Shown here piece by piece: positions 53,601 through 64,000 of a stretch of DNA of 64,000 nt; the first letter of the stretch is position 1, and each line of letters opens with the position of its first letter. The DNA is taken from NCBI GenBank assembly GCA_028551475.1, contig CM052360.1, positions 14,992,501 through 15,056,500 of the forward strand, written 5' to 3'. Both the position numbers and the translations under genes were made by a program. The notes under the pieces are model-generated. The model did not search any database. It was not told the origin of the DNA and was given only the letters and a program-made list of their open reading frames with translations. This stretch comes from Casuarina equisetifolia. Its lineage: Eukaryota; Streptophyta; Magnoliopsida; Fagales; Casuarinaceae.

Positions 53601-55384
53601 TTATTAAGAAAGAATTCTATTGAGTACAAATTTTGATGATGACAAAAGTAAAGTTTGTTAAAAGCCTTTGAGTTCCTTAGAGATGTAAACAAATAGTATA
53701 TTAGAATTCTAAAATGTGTCAAAACAAATGTGGAACTTTAATCAATATTTATGCACAAAAGAAAAATGAGGCTATATGAGGAACACATTTACTTTCTTGT
53801 ACCACAAAATATGAGTATCCACTCAAGCCAACATAAGTACTTTATTCTATCAAATAATGTGGACTTTTGTAAGTAGCAATTTGTTGAATATGCAGTATAT
53901 AAAGATGATTTTGTTCTACAAACTGTGCGTGTCTAAAAGAAATTATTTGATTTCGTAATAGTGAGTTTCATTTGAATTCGTGAAATAAGGAAGAACAGCT
54001 ACGGAAATGTTAAATTTCGGGCCCTCATGTAGTTGAAATGGTAAGTGTAACTCACCTAATATTTTCTTTGATTAAATGGTTATAATAGCTCAGCAGATTA
54101 GATTAGCTGATTATGGTAGACGAGGTAGGAAAGATATGTTTGTTAGGATACTTCAGTTGCGATGATATTTTATAGATTAAGATATTTGAATTAATTAAAG
54201 AGAATTTTTCTCAAAAAAGTTAAGTTCCCATAAAAAAGGACCCATATCTCCTTTCTTATTTTTAATACTTTTTTTCCTTAATATTCATCATTTTAATTGA
54301 TCCAAACCACCACATTACAGTGACTTTCAAATATTGTGAAGGAGCTTGAGAAAATGAAATTTAGTGAGTTAAATGAGATTTGACCCAAAAAGAGACCTGA
54401 ATCACTATTTTGGGAAAGAATTATTGTGTTGCCTGTTGTCTCATAGATCAAATCTCTATCTGTGTCAAGCTTCAAAAAAATGTTCTCCAATGGTCTAAAT
54501 TTAATGGGGAGAAGGTAATTGAATTTTTAACCAATTTAGAGGGCCTTGGGGAGTAAAAGAAAGCACTCACCTAAAGAATTGAAAAATTTGAGTTTGATTG
54601 ATATTGTTGAAATCTTGAGCTTGTATTGTATTCTAAGCTTAGATCGAGCCTGAGAGTATTGTATTGGATATTCTTGCATCAATTTCAAACTCAATCTCGA
54701 AACAAAAAATTATAGGGTTTAGTGAAAACCCTAACTACACTTGATTGAGGGTAAGGTGGTTTCTTCACTTAAACTTGGCATTGTAAATGTGCAGTACGCA
54801 TGGTTTGAGTGAGTTTTCTGGATAAAAGAACACTTGCAGTCGTAAGCCCATGGCAACCCAATAAGGAGGAGTTGAATTGGGTTCTAAAATCTTCTAATTT
54901 ATTTTTTCTCCAAACTAATTCCAATTACATGCTATTGATTGAAGCAACTAAATAATGCAATATATATGACTGCAACAGCAAGTATAGAAGAGAAGAGCCA
55001 AGGAAAATTTGCATATATCAAATTTGAGTGGTTTGGATCAAACATAGATTGACACCTGCTTTCACTTCTCTCTAACTAATCGATTAGAGAGATCATATTA
55101 CTAACTTTTCACAAGGATACACAATCACCTACACCTAAACCCCCAAAGTCCAACACACGTTATAGCTTTGGACTACAGTTCAAATAAGATAATTTTTGCA
55201 ATAGAAAGCATACTAAGCACTAGAAGAGGCTATTACAAGAACAATACAAAATCCAGAAAACATTATGAAGAATAGTACTATTACATTGCAAAATCATCAA
55301 ACATGGCAAGCATATAGTGAAGCAATTAGATTTAATTTGACTCTTATCATCGCTCAAATATGCTCTGGTTGCAAGGACAATTGG
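47641..55384. other. Gene-poor AT-rich intergenic region, probably with old transposon debris
   Basis: Nearly 8 kb without a convincing gene. AT content is very high from 48100 to 51290 and most frames are short. A more GC-balanced patch at 51295-51540 has overlapping frames on both strands, but no family is recognisable. A run of 11 C is at 52858-52868 and a (AT)n run near 48300. Several stretches (49300-50600) look like decayed coding DNA on the minus strand, but I could not assign them to a transposon family. Confidence 0.5.
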
Positions 55385-55604
55385 TTCAACGTTGTGCTCA
55401 AAAGATGCAGCTGGTTAGGAAGCTGGCAAAGTGAGAGAAGCTATCAAGCATGAAAACAACCAAGGCCATGGTTGGCCTATTGGCTAAGTTTTCTTGAACA
55501 CAGTAACCCGATGAGGATGCATCTCATTATTTCAATTGTTGGACGACCCTTCGGTGTAGGATCTACTAGATTTGAAGTGGTCCCTCCTTCCCATTTTTCC
55601 ATGC
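55385..55604 (-). pseudogene. Broken last exon of a cysteine-rich receptor-like kinase (DUF26-RLK)
   Basis: On the minus strand a canonical acceptor (TTTTCTTGCAG) precedes a frame reading AWKNGKEGTTSNLVDPTPKG, then EIMRCILIGLLC, which is the C-lobe end of plant cysteine-rich receptor-like kinases (usual form AW.NW.EGT...LVDPTL...EIMRCIHIGLLCVQE). After GLLC the frame shifts, apparently by loss of two bases, and the family sequence resumes as VQENLANRPTMALVVFMLDS in another frame. Similarity fades near 55385, beyond where the gene should end with a Pro-rich tail. No other kinase exon, extracellular domain or catalytic loop is nearby, so this is an isolated exon relic and cannot make a kinase. 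Confidence 0.8.
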
Positions 55605-57633
55605 CTGCAAGAAAATTTAAATAGACACTAAAATATCATGAGGTACATTCATTCATTTTGTCAATTTCCTCTTTGGTTAAGTGAATAAGGTACAGAATAA
55701 GGGTATACTCTTCCATCCTTAATCCTTTCATACGTGGTGTAACAAGGTTCAATCCAAACCTTTTTCATCCAACTCCAAGGGAATTTAAGACTAGGAACAC
55801 CCATTGATTCTTTTCAATTTCGAACCTATCAAACTAGTAAGCATAAATGAAATGTAATGAGAGAAGCCTAGTAAATAGAGATTGTCCTTCAAAAAGCTAA
55901 TTGTGAGATACTCCACCCACTGGAGGTAAGGCACTTTCAAATACAGTGTTTGAGAATATGAAAATTAAAAATAAAGTAAAAATTTAATGCCTTAAATGGG
56001 ATTTAAGTTAACTATTTCACCTACTAGTGCATGCGGGGGGACTATATGTGGACAAGTATTGTACTTGGATAGCCTCGAAGATGTTTTCTTATTTGCCTTT
56101 GGTGGATGTGCTCCCATCATTGAAAGAAAGCCTGTAAGAAGATCTTTCTTGTAAAGCTTTATAACCGAAGTACAGAAGATCCCATCTGTGCCCAATATTT
56201 CCGCAGGTTGTTTGGTGGAAAGAAGGCATTTCATCAATACGTGTGGCAATTTGCAGGTTTCTCAGTTTGCCTATCTTACGCCCTTGCCACTGCTTACGCT
56301 GCAGAAGGGAAAACACAACGCCAATAGAATGACAGACCTAATCAGAATCAAGTGGCAACAAAGACTACAGTATAATGGAGCAAGCATGGTTTCATCAGAA
56401 CATTCTCCAAAATGTCAAACTCTCCAACAAGTAGAATCATAATTAATGAGTGTTCAGTATAATGGAGCAAGCATGGTTCATATGCATAAAAAAGGGTTCA
56501 TAAAGTTGGGGTGACAGGAGGATGGCAAGAGCATGGACAAGGATCACCGTGCTAAGGCTCATGGACAGCACAACCGGTGTTAAGACCAGAGCTACACCCA
56601 GGTATAGATGAGAGTTCCTGGAAAGAGGGCAAAAGGTATATAGTACAAGCATAAAGAGACCATGTTAAGTAGGGGCAAAGTCACATACACAAATGGGGGT
56701 GCTTGCAGTAGGGGCAAAGTGCATGATCTGGACACAACTACAAGACCGTATGTGATCCTAGAGATCGACCCCAAGATTAAGAAAGTTTTTGTTGTATACA
56801 GGATGTAGTTAAACCTAAACCTATAGGCTTAATTTTTATGGTTGAGTAGTTACCACATCTATTAGGTTCTCACAAACCATTCTCCACGTTGTTAATCTCC
56901 TCGACGAGCTGTAAACAATACAACCAAATGAATACTTACATATAAATCAAGTGATGAAAGAAGAAAACAGTGTCCATTTGAGAAACTTCTTGAAAAATGT
57001 TTTTTAAGCACCACAAAACATTTTTTGGAAAATAGTTACCACACGGGTTTGCATATACGATACCTAACACTAACATATTTTTCAAAAAGAAGCCCCAAAA
57101 TAATTTTACAAAAGTGTATAAAATCTAGAACCAAAAACACTTTTCCAAACTTTATCAGATTCTTTACCGTAACCCAGGGCAAAGAAAAGATATACTGACT
57201 GCACTGACCTTGGCATGATGAATGAAAGGTATTGACGCATGAACCATTTGAGCAGCAATGACTGGATCAAGCTCAACAGGTCGTGTCTACTGTTAAATCC
57301 ATAAGTAGAGACAAAGGAAATTTTCCCTTTCTTTTTCAGTATGAAATTTGGGAGGTCATACCAATTTTATGAGGCCAAACTATTGGACGGCCAAATTTTC
57401 CTTGGGCTGTATACCAACTTGTATTTCTTCAAATAGTAATTCAAAGCAGTCCAGAACTGATATTCATTTCACTTCTCATGCTATCACTTACAGTATATTC
57501 CTCAAGATTTCAGATGTGTGCATTGAGAGTTGGGAAAAATTATCATAGTTGTCATTCTTCACACCAGAATTGACCATGCAATATCATTTCACTGCATCAA
57601 CCATAAGCAAAGGGAATAAATCTGCACAAAAGC
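55605..57633. other. Region downstream of the PPR gene, with exon-like fragments
   Basis: This holds the probable 3' region of the PPR gene. Two minus-strand segments, 57286-57209 and 56908-56870, look like exons joined in frame (see findings), but no known protein is recognised. A 24-bp direct repeat (CAGTATAATGGAGCAAGCAT and flanks) occurs near 56368 and 56456. An open frame at 56316-56089 is preceded by an acceptor-like site but looks unconserved. Confidence 0.4.
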
Positions 57634-59249
57634 TTAGCTTCTGTAAGATCCCTCCTCTTGTTGAACCCAATGCACACCCTGCTTAACCAACAAAAAAAAA
57701 AAAAAAAGGAAGAATAAGAAAAAGATGAATTATCTTCAAAGAGAAAAATAATGAACAATGAGACAGCTATCAAACTCCCCATCCTTCAAAAGGCAGAACC
57801 AAAATAAAGGGGCAACTTAAAATTTCAGCAACGCCAAGTGTGTGTACTAACAGCTTTAGTTGCCTTTCACAAAGCAAGCACATTTATCACTTAATACGGG
57901 AGGTGTTTTGGGATGTTTTGCATTCCCAATGACAAACTGTTAGAAATTAATTTCAGGTTTGAAAAATAAAGTCATTAAATTGCATCTATGATGAAGACTG
58001 AAGGGAGACCTAGTACGAAAGCCAAATGATTCATGCCTGGTCTTCTGCCCTGTTCACTAGATGGGGCTTTGTGCCTTTCTGATAATACTTCCCACTACAA
58101 TCATTACAAAGTTCCCAGTAAAGAATCCTCCCCAACCAGAGTTGTACATACTTGTATAGCCACAAAAACTTGAAAAGATTTGGAGAATAAGATTGAGGAG
58201 AGAACAAGAAGAATCTCTCCATATAATATTTGCAAAGATCATCTCGTCTCTCCCATCAGTCAAAGGATTTAGTTCAATCACCAAAGATATTTACAACATA
58301 AAGAGATCCAATCTCAATGGAAGTACAATGATCTTCACCATGCCTCTACATAGCCATCTACGACTAAGTCAAAATTGTAAAGCCTCAATCTCGTCCTACT
58401 AACCTGCACATGTTGCCAAGTATGGCAAGGTGGTTCCAGGATAATGTATAATACCAAAAACACGTTCATTGCTGAAGCACCCAGGAACCTGCCTGAACCT
58501 AGGCAAGTCCATAGCTAAGAACAGAGACATAGTGACTGATACGTAGTTTCTATTGCACCTAGAAAGGCAGGTTTTATTTTGTAATTAAGTAGCTGTAAAC
58601 TCTTTCCCATGCGACACAACTCCTTTGCAAAAGTGAGATAGCACCAATGTAGCTTTATTGTCATTAATGCTAAAAACCAAAGCTTATTTGCATTTGGAGC
58701 ACCCCATGCAGCTATCTCATACTCTTGGAGCAACATCAAATTAGACATGTTCAAAACATGAAGGTTGGACATGTAATAAATGAGACCCCTAATGACGTCA
58801 TTGAATTCTTGAAAATACCCGTGGTTTTCCACTAGAGGTGCACTACATCTTCACACACATGCATTACATGCTGGGAACAGGCAAGCACAGAGCAAAGGCA
58901 CCGCAAAATTAAGATAGTTATAAAGAGAATAGTAGCATCTTCAAAGTGTGAGGAAGGAAAAAATAGCTGCATTTCAAGGAAATTTTTGCAGTTAGAAAGT
59001 CTTCAAATCCTTCTTCCAGTATGTTTATTCTCAGATTGATTTCTTAGAAAGATCAAATTCATCACAATAATTAAAGGTCTATCACATCTAAAGTGGAAAT
59101 CTGCCTGAATAGAATGCTTAAGTCTCATGAACTTTATGGTAGCAAAGGATCTCATAACTAAAGGAGTAAGGATAAAAACTTTATTTTTGAGAAATTATTG
59201 CTCACAATATTTTTCGTTTCTATAAAGTATTCAAAGGCTTGGAAAACAC

Positions 59250-59302
<53 letters not shown>

Positions 59303-62300
59303 GACTGACCATCTGACATATGCTATCTGATAGCTGAAGGGCCTCTTCCCACCTGTTAATATTGACGAGCCCTTTGATAAGGTGAACAAAAGTTTTAAGC
59401 TCTACAACAGCGCCTCTTGTCACCATATCTGCATAGAGTTGAAAAGCCTTATCAACTTTATTCGCACAGGAGAGGCTCTCAATCAGAGAAGTATATATAT
59501 CCTTGCTGGCGGCTGTTAAAGGGAAGGATGATGGAATCTCTTCATGCAGCTCCAGAGCTGCTTCTAGTCTTCCAGCCTTTATAAGACTATCAACCAATAT
59601 TCTATACACTGGAATAACTGGAGCTGAATTATTCTTGCTAACCTCATCTAAAAGCCCAAGAGAGAGAATAAATTCTCGGTTAAAACCTTCAATGACCTTA
59701 TGGTAGCTTGATATATGTTTTGGCCAATAAATCTGTTTCATTTCATCCAAGAGCTTGTGAGCCTCATCATAAAGACCAGCAGCACAACAATGGCTTATCA
59801 AAACCCTATAAGTGACAAAATTTGGAGCACAACCCTTTAAACACATTTCTCTGAAGATCTCAAGACATTTATCAACTTTACCTACTTTCCCAAAGCCATC
59901 AATCATTGCGGTATAAGTCACAACATTTGGACAGCAACCCTTTTCTTCCATCATCAGCATAAGCTTGTACGCTTCATCTGTCTTTCCAACTTTGCAAAGG
60001 CCATCAATCATCTCAGTGTAGATGACAACATTTGGAGCACAAGAGTTTTCTAGCATTTTAGATAAGACTTTCAAAGCAAGGTCCAGTCTTTTATCCTTAA
60101 ACAACCTGTCAATTAAAGAGCTGTACGTATAAACATTAGGACTAAAACCATGCTCTGACATCTTAGCAAACACCTCTTGTGCCTCATCTAACTTCCCAGC
60201 CTTGCAGAATCCATCTATAAGAGCATCATACACGATAGGATTTGGCTCACAACCTTCCCCCGACATGGTGTCCAATAAGTTACGGGCCTCTTTGACCTTG
60301 TGAGCTTTGCACAAACCATCAACCAGTGCTCCATAGGTGAAAACGTTTGGTTCATTGGAATTGCCATCATCAATCCTAAAATAGATATCTAAATCAGAGG
60401 TTTCCATAGTACCTTTCATTCTTGCATAAATTTTGCAAGCTCTTTCAATATCTCCAGCTTTACAGTGGCCATCAACCAAAGCTGTATATGTGACAACATT
60501 AGGAAAGCATTCTTCAGAAAACATCAAGTCGAAGAGTTCATTTGCATTGGACAGTTTCCTAGCTTTAAGATATGCATGTATAAGAGCAGTGTAAGTCACA
60601 ACGTTAGGAGCACAACCATTCATTACCATTTCATCAAACCACTTGCGAGCCTGTTCAATAAGACCGGCTTTACAGAAATTATCGATTAAAATTGTGTAAG
60701 TATAGACATCAGGAACGATACCATTCCTTTTCATCTCTTCAAACAATAAAAAGGCTTTTTCTACCTTGGAGGCATTGCACAAAAAACCAATCACTTTAGA
60801 ATAGGTACTACAATCGGGTATAAACCCCTTTCTCATCATTTCACCGATAATGTTATATGCTCTCTCAAACTTTCCAGCACCACAAAGGCACCGAGCAAAA
60901 TTGCTGATATTGACCTTATTCAGTACAAGCCCTGCATCAAGCATCTCTCTATAAGCTTTCTCAGCCAACTCTAACATGTCCGAGCTTGGCAATTCCTCAT
61001 TGCCACATATACCACCTATCAAGATATTGTAAACTACATAACCTGGCTGACAACCACATATTACCATTTTCTTTATTAACTTAAAGGCATAAGAGTAATC
61101 ACCTGATTTGCAATAGGCATGTACGAGAGAATTAAAAATCCCAGGGCTCGGGTAACAACCCTCTGCAGTCATCATACTAAGAATTCTCTTACACCTACCA
61201 AGCTTTCTTTTTCTTAAACACCCACAGAGCAAGGTCCTATAAGTCACGACATTAGGAATGCAAGAACTAGACCGCATTCGGTTCAAGAAATCCATAGCTT
61301 CGTCAAAAAGTGACGCTTCACACAACCCGGATATCATCTTTGTATACAGAACTGTATCAGGCACAAACTCCTCCTTCTCAATCAACGTAAGTGCTTCCCT
61401 CCACCTCCCCGCTTTGCAAAGAGAATGCACAAAACAACCTAGGGCAAACGCATCCATGCGAAATCCTGAACTCAGCATCTCCCTATGAACTAAATAAGCC
61501 GTGTCCAACCGATCCGCTTTAATAAATACCAGAACCAACGCATTATATGTCCATCTTGTAGGCTTGTAGCCAAAATCCTTAAGCCTACCAAGCTCCTCTA
61601 ACGCTAAATTCCACAACCCATTTCGGCAACATTTCTGAATCAACACATTAAGCAACTTCCCAAGCACTTCCTTATCATCATCCTTAATCTCTCGTAAAAA
61701 TTGTTCTGGTATTCTCTCACTATCATTACACCCTAACCTATCTAACAATGCATCATATACAACTTTTGTGTGACTGTATCCAATTTGCCTCCCTGCCCAT
61801 AGGAAAAACTTGAGACTCAATTCGGGATTTTGTACAAGACTCAAAACCTCCACCACCAATGTCTCATTCAATTTCTCTCTGAACTGCCTAAGAAACTTCA
61901 GGGTTTTGTCACCAAACCTATCGTTATGATCCCGAATTGCACTCGATATCCAAATTGCGTCGTCCGAAAACTTACCGGACTGCAATTTCTGCGCCGAAGA
62001 CCCGCTTTCAGCATTAGACTCCAAGGAAGAATCGCGCAGAAAGGCAAAATCTTCGGCTGAGACTGCCTCGACGCGCAAAGCCTCGGGTAAAAAAGGGTCA
62101 TTCGGATCAACCAATCCTTCCAGATTGTCATGGAAGTGGGTGCAGAAGAATCTTGTATCCACGGAAGCGATGTTTTGGCGGGAGATTTTGGGAGCACAGA
62201 CGAATGGTGGTGAGGATTTAAAGAGGAAGAAAGGGGTAGACCGAAGAGAGGGCGAGATACAAGTGAATGAGTGAGAGAGGATGGTCTTAAATCCCCTTTT

Positions 62301-62306
62301 GTTCAT
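57634..62306 (-). CDS. Pentatricopeptide repeat protein, At1g06710-type, probably mitochondrial, 2 coding exons
   Basis: P-class PPR protein; such proteins bind organelle RNA, one repeat per base, and affect its stability, splicing or translation. The target is unknown. Exon 1 runs 62306-59310 (999 codons); exon 2 is 57678-57634, adding a 14-residue tail, GVHWVQQEEGSYRS, and a stop, for 1013 residues. The junction (ATG/GTCAGT ... AAGCAG/GGT) is phase 0 and the tail resembles the end of Arabidopsis At1g06710 (997 residues). If unspliced, the frame would read into a (GA)n tract, giving a Ser/Leu-repeat end to 59220, which I consider an artefact. The N terminus (MNKRGFKTILSHSFT) is basic and Ser-rich like a mitochondrial presequence. 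From about residue 235 to 990 there are about twenty 35-residue repeats such as PNVVTYTALIDG and PNVVIYTEMIDGLCKVGKTD. There is no E, DYW or SMR domain. One repeat region (near 60355-60420) has an extra acidic insert also found in the Arabidopsis protein. Confidence 0.93.
59252..59304. repeat. (GA)n microsatellite at the PPR exon 1 donor
   Basis: About 25 GA units, interrupted once by GC. On the gene strand it reads (CT)n beginning six bases after the donor of exon 1, so it is the start of the intron. Its length is likely to vary between alleles. Confidence 0.92.
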
Positions 62307-64000
62307 TCTTTCACGAACAAGTACTGGAATATGTTTCCCAAATGTAATGGGTTCAGGGTTTAAGGTAAAGAGAGGGAGTGAGGAGGGTGGGAGTAGGAAA
62401 ACTCTTGAAATTGTTTAAAGCAAAAGCACTCGGTTTTGGCAAGAAAATGCCTTAAAAATTTGTCACCATGTGAAGACTTCATCCCTGGGTAAGACACCAG
62501 ACCCATCAACTGACTGAAACAGAAGCATATAGTCAAAAGGATTACTTCAACACCAAGAGCATTATAGGCCTTGACATGGAAATCTGTGAATCTTTCATTA
62601 CCAATGAATGGCCATGAGTTGGGGAACTAAGGGGAATTGCAGGACTCACAAGAGCTAGAAAATAAGTAGAATGATAAATACCATTCCAATCTGTATTCGC
62701 AAAGGTTGGCAGTGCTTCTTAGAGTATTCTTTTAAATATTTTATTAATTTGGTGAGGAGTCTTGAGCTTTCTTTATACCCGAGAACCGTGCAAAATTTCT
62801 CTGTTGATTTGGGGCATAGAAAAGCTCTGAATATGATTGACGGAAGTTAGGCTGTACAATCACCTGAGGGTAACACAAGTGTAAAAGAGTACTTCGAGAC
62901 TAAGATTTACTTCCTCCTTTGAAACACCTCAAGAACACAACCCGGACTTCCTGGAGGGGGCTGGAGCTTTTTCTACACCTTCCCGGACTTCCTTTTCTTC
63001 CCTTTCTCCGCTTTCCATTCCTACCTCTTCCCCTCCTTTCTGTTTCGTTATTTTTGGCAGCCTGCATGCCTCTATTCCACGTTCTGAGAGGTGGATGTAT
63101 AACGTGCCTTTGACCGATGGCTGTTCTTTTCGAGTTCCTCTTCGTAGTGTGCAAGCCTTCCTTGGCGAGCATCATCGTTAGTCGCACGAACCTCGCAGAC
63201 ACCCCGCTCCTGTGGCTTCTTGCAAGTGAGCCCGAAGGTGGATGGCCCCGCAAGGTTCCTGCGCAGCCATGCAGACTAGAAGAAAAGATCTAGCTCAGCT
63301 GTTTCTACGGATACTTACCAACGGGTGTGGTTTCTCTCCATTCCTATGTTTATGCTTAAGTATATAAGTGTGTAACGTATTGCAACTGCAGCAACCGCAC
63401 TGAGAATTGCCAACAAACAGTTGGGAAGAATAGGGCAGGCTTGATTATGTATGAAACTCATATGTGGCCAAAGTTTCATCTCAAAAGTATCCCACTTGTC
63501 CTTCCTACATGAAATAATGAAGTCCATTATATTCTCTCCCACCTAAAGACATACCACCCTCCATGTGGGTGAAGCTCCTTGTCTACCTCATACAAAGAAA
63601 TAACAGTACAAGCACCATTGGGTAGGTTCATTATCCATCTCACATTAAGGGATATCAATTGCAAATCCCACCAAATTAGGTCATAGTTTGACTCCAATAT
63701 CATTTGTCACAAGCTTGATTTAATCCTAAGAGGTCAATCCATATAAGCCTCCTTATGTGGCCGAATTGTTCCACTTGCCTCTTTGAAATAAAAAAATGAA
63801 GTCCATTGCACATAAGACATTAACATTTCCCTCCAATGAAGCATGTTCCACATATTATGTTACCATGTTTTCATCTATGATTGATTATGGCTATTTTTTG
63901 GTTGTCTCATTCTTCACAAGCCTAATATGCAAAACAATCAACTCCATCTTCCAAGCTTACATACTTGTGCACCCTTAAAATCCATATTGACATTTCAACT
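62307..64000. other. Upstream region of the PPR gene and gene-free end of the window
   Basis: The first few hundred bases upstream of the PPR start should hold its promoter. A GC-richer patch at 62900-63300 has open frames on both strands, but none is recognisable. From 63540 to 63830 the sequence has repeat-like phrases: an approximate repeat of TATGTGGCC...CCACTTG...AATGAAGTCCATT occurs at about 63461-63530 and 63755-63806, and AATATCATTTGTCACAAGC at about 63698 resembles the inverse of a copia primer-site region. This suggests a decayed LTR-element fragment in minus orientation. Confidence 0.4.

Noticed and set aside
58515..58832. 105-codon minus-strand frame within the PPR intron
   Set aside because: No family match, no convincing splice acceptor or donor in phase.
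59220..59309. Repeat-encoded Ser/Leu C terminus of the PPR ORF
   Set aside because: It starts exactly at a consensus donor and reads a (CT)n tract; a downstream exon gives a family-like tail.
62900..63253. 117-codon minus-strand frame rich in Arg and Lys
   Set aside because: GC-richer patch with open frames on both strands and no recognisable domain; probably repeat-derived.
1..64000. CRISPR arrays, operons, phage or bacterial defence genes
   Set aside because: None present; the genes have plant introns and the direct repeats are eukaryotic tandem duplications or microsatellites.

Overview
This is a window of nuclear DNA from a flowering plant, almost certainly a eudicot. It is AT-rich, with GT-AG introns from about 80 bases to several kilobases, many microsatellites, and families (plant epsin, PORR, P-class PPR) typical of plants. 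The intron sizes and codon use would fit a woody species such as grapevine, but the species is a guess. There is no operon, phage, CRISPR array or bacterial element, and I found no new multi-gene system. Six protein-coding genes were rebuilt exon by exon by matching splice sites and reading frame.

Layout: 1-2600, gene-free AT-rich DNA. 2600-10490 (+), an ENTH/epsin gene of the EPSIN2/EPSIN3 type, 13 coding exons, with an apparent 1-base frameshift in exon 12. 10490-13600, gene-free with decayed mobile-element sequence. 13649-24238 (-), a chloroplast-type PEP mutase/isocitrate lyase superfamily gene in 8 exons; its largest intron holds tandem duplications. 25006-26292 (-), an intronless PORR-domain gene. 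28333-38917 (+), a 12-exon gene of the uncharacterised At3g49140 family with one GC-AG intron. 40161-47100 (-), an 11-exon DUF914/SLC35F-like membrane transporter, convergent with the preceding gene. 47.1-55.4 kb, a gene-poor AT-rich stretch. 55385-55604 (-), a broken last exon of a cysteine-rich receptor-like kinase. 57634-62306 (-), an At1g06710-type PPR gene whose short last exon lies 1.6 kb beyond the main ORF. 62307-64000, gene-free with repeat-like sequence.

The proteins do not form one pathway. Two are predicted organelle RNA-binding proteins (PORR, PPR), one is an endomembrane clathrin adaptor, one a plastid lyase-fold enzyme, one a transporter-like membrane protein and one unknown. 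The combination epsin + PEP-mutase family + At3g49140 family + DUF914 matches, as I recall it, duplicated Arabidopsis blocks around At3g59290-At3g59340 and At2g43160-At2g43180, so the order looks ancestral.

Most worth a second look: the epsin frameshift, the GC-AG intron, the receptor-kinase relic, the PPR terminal exon beside a (GA)n tract, and exon-like fragments at 56.9-58.5 kb.
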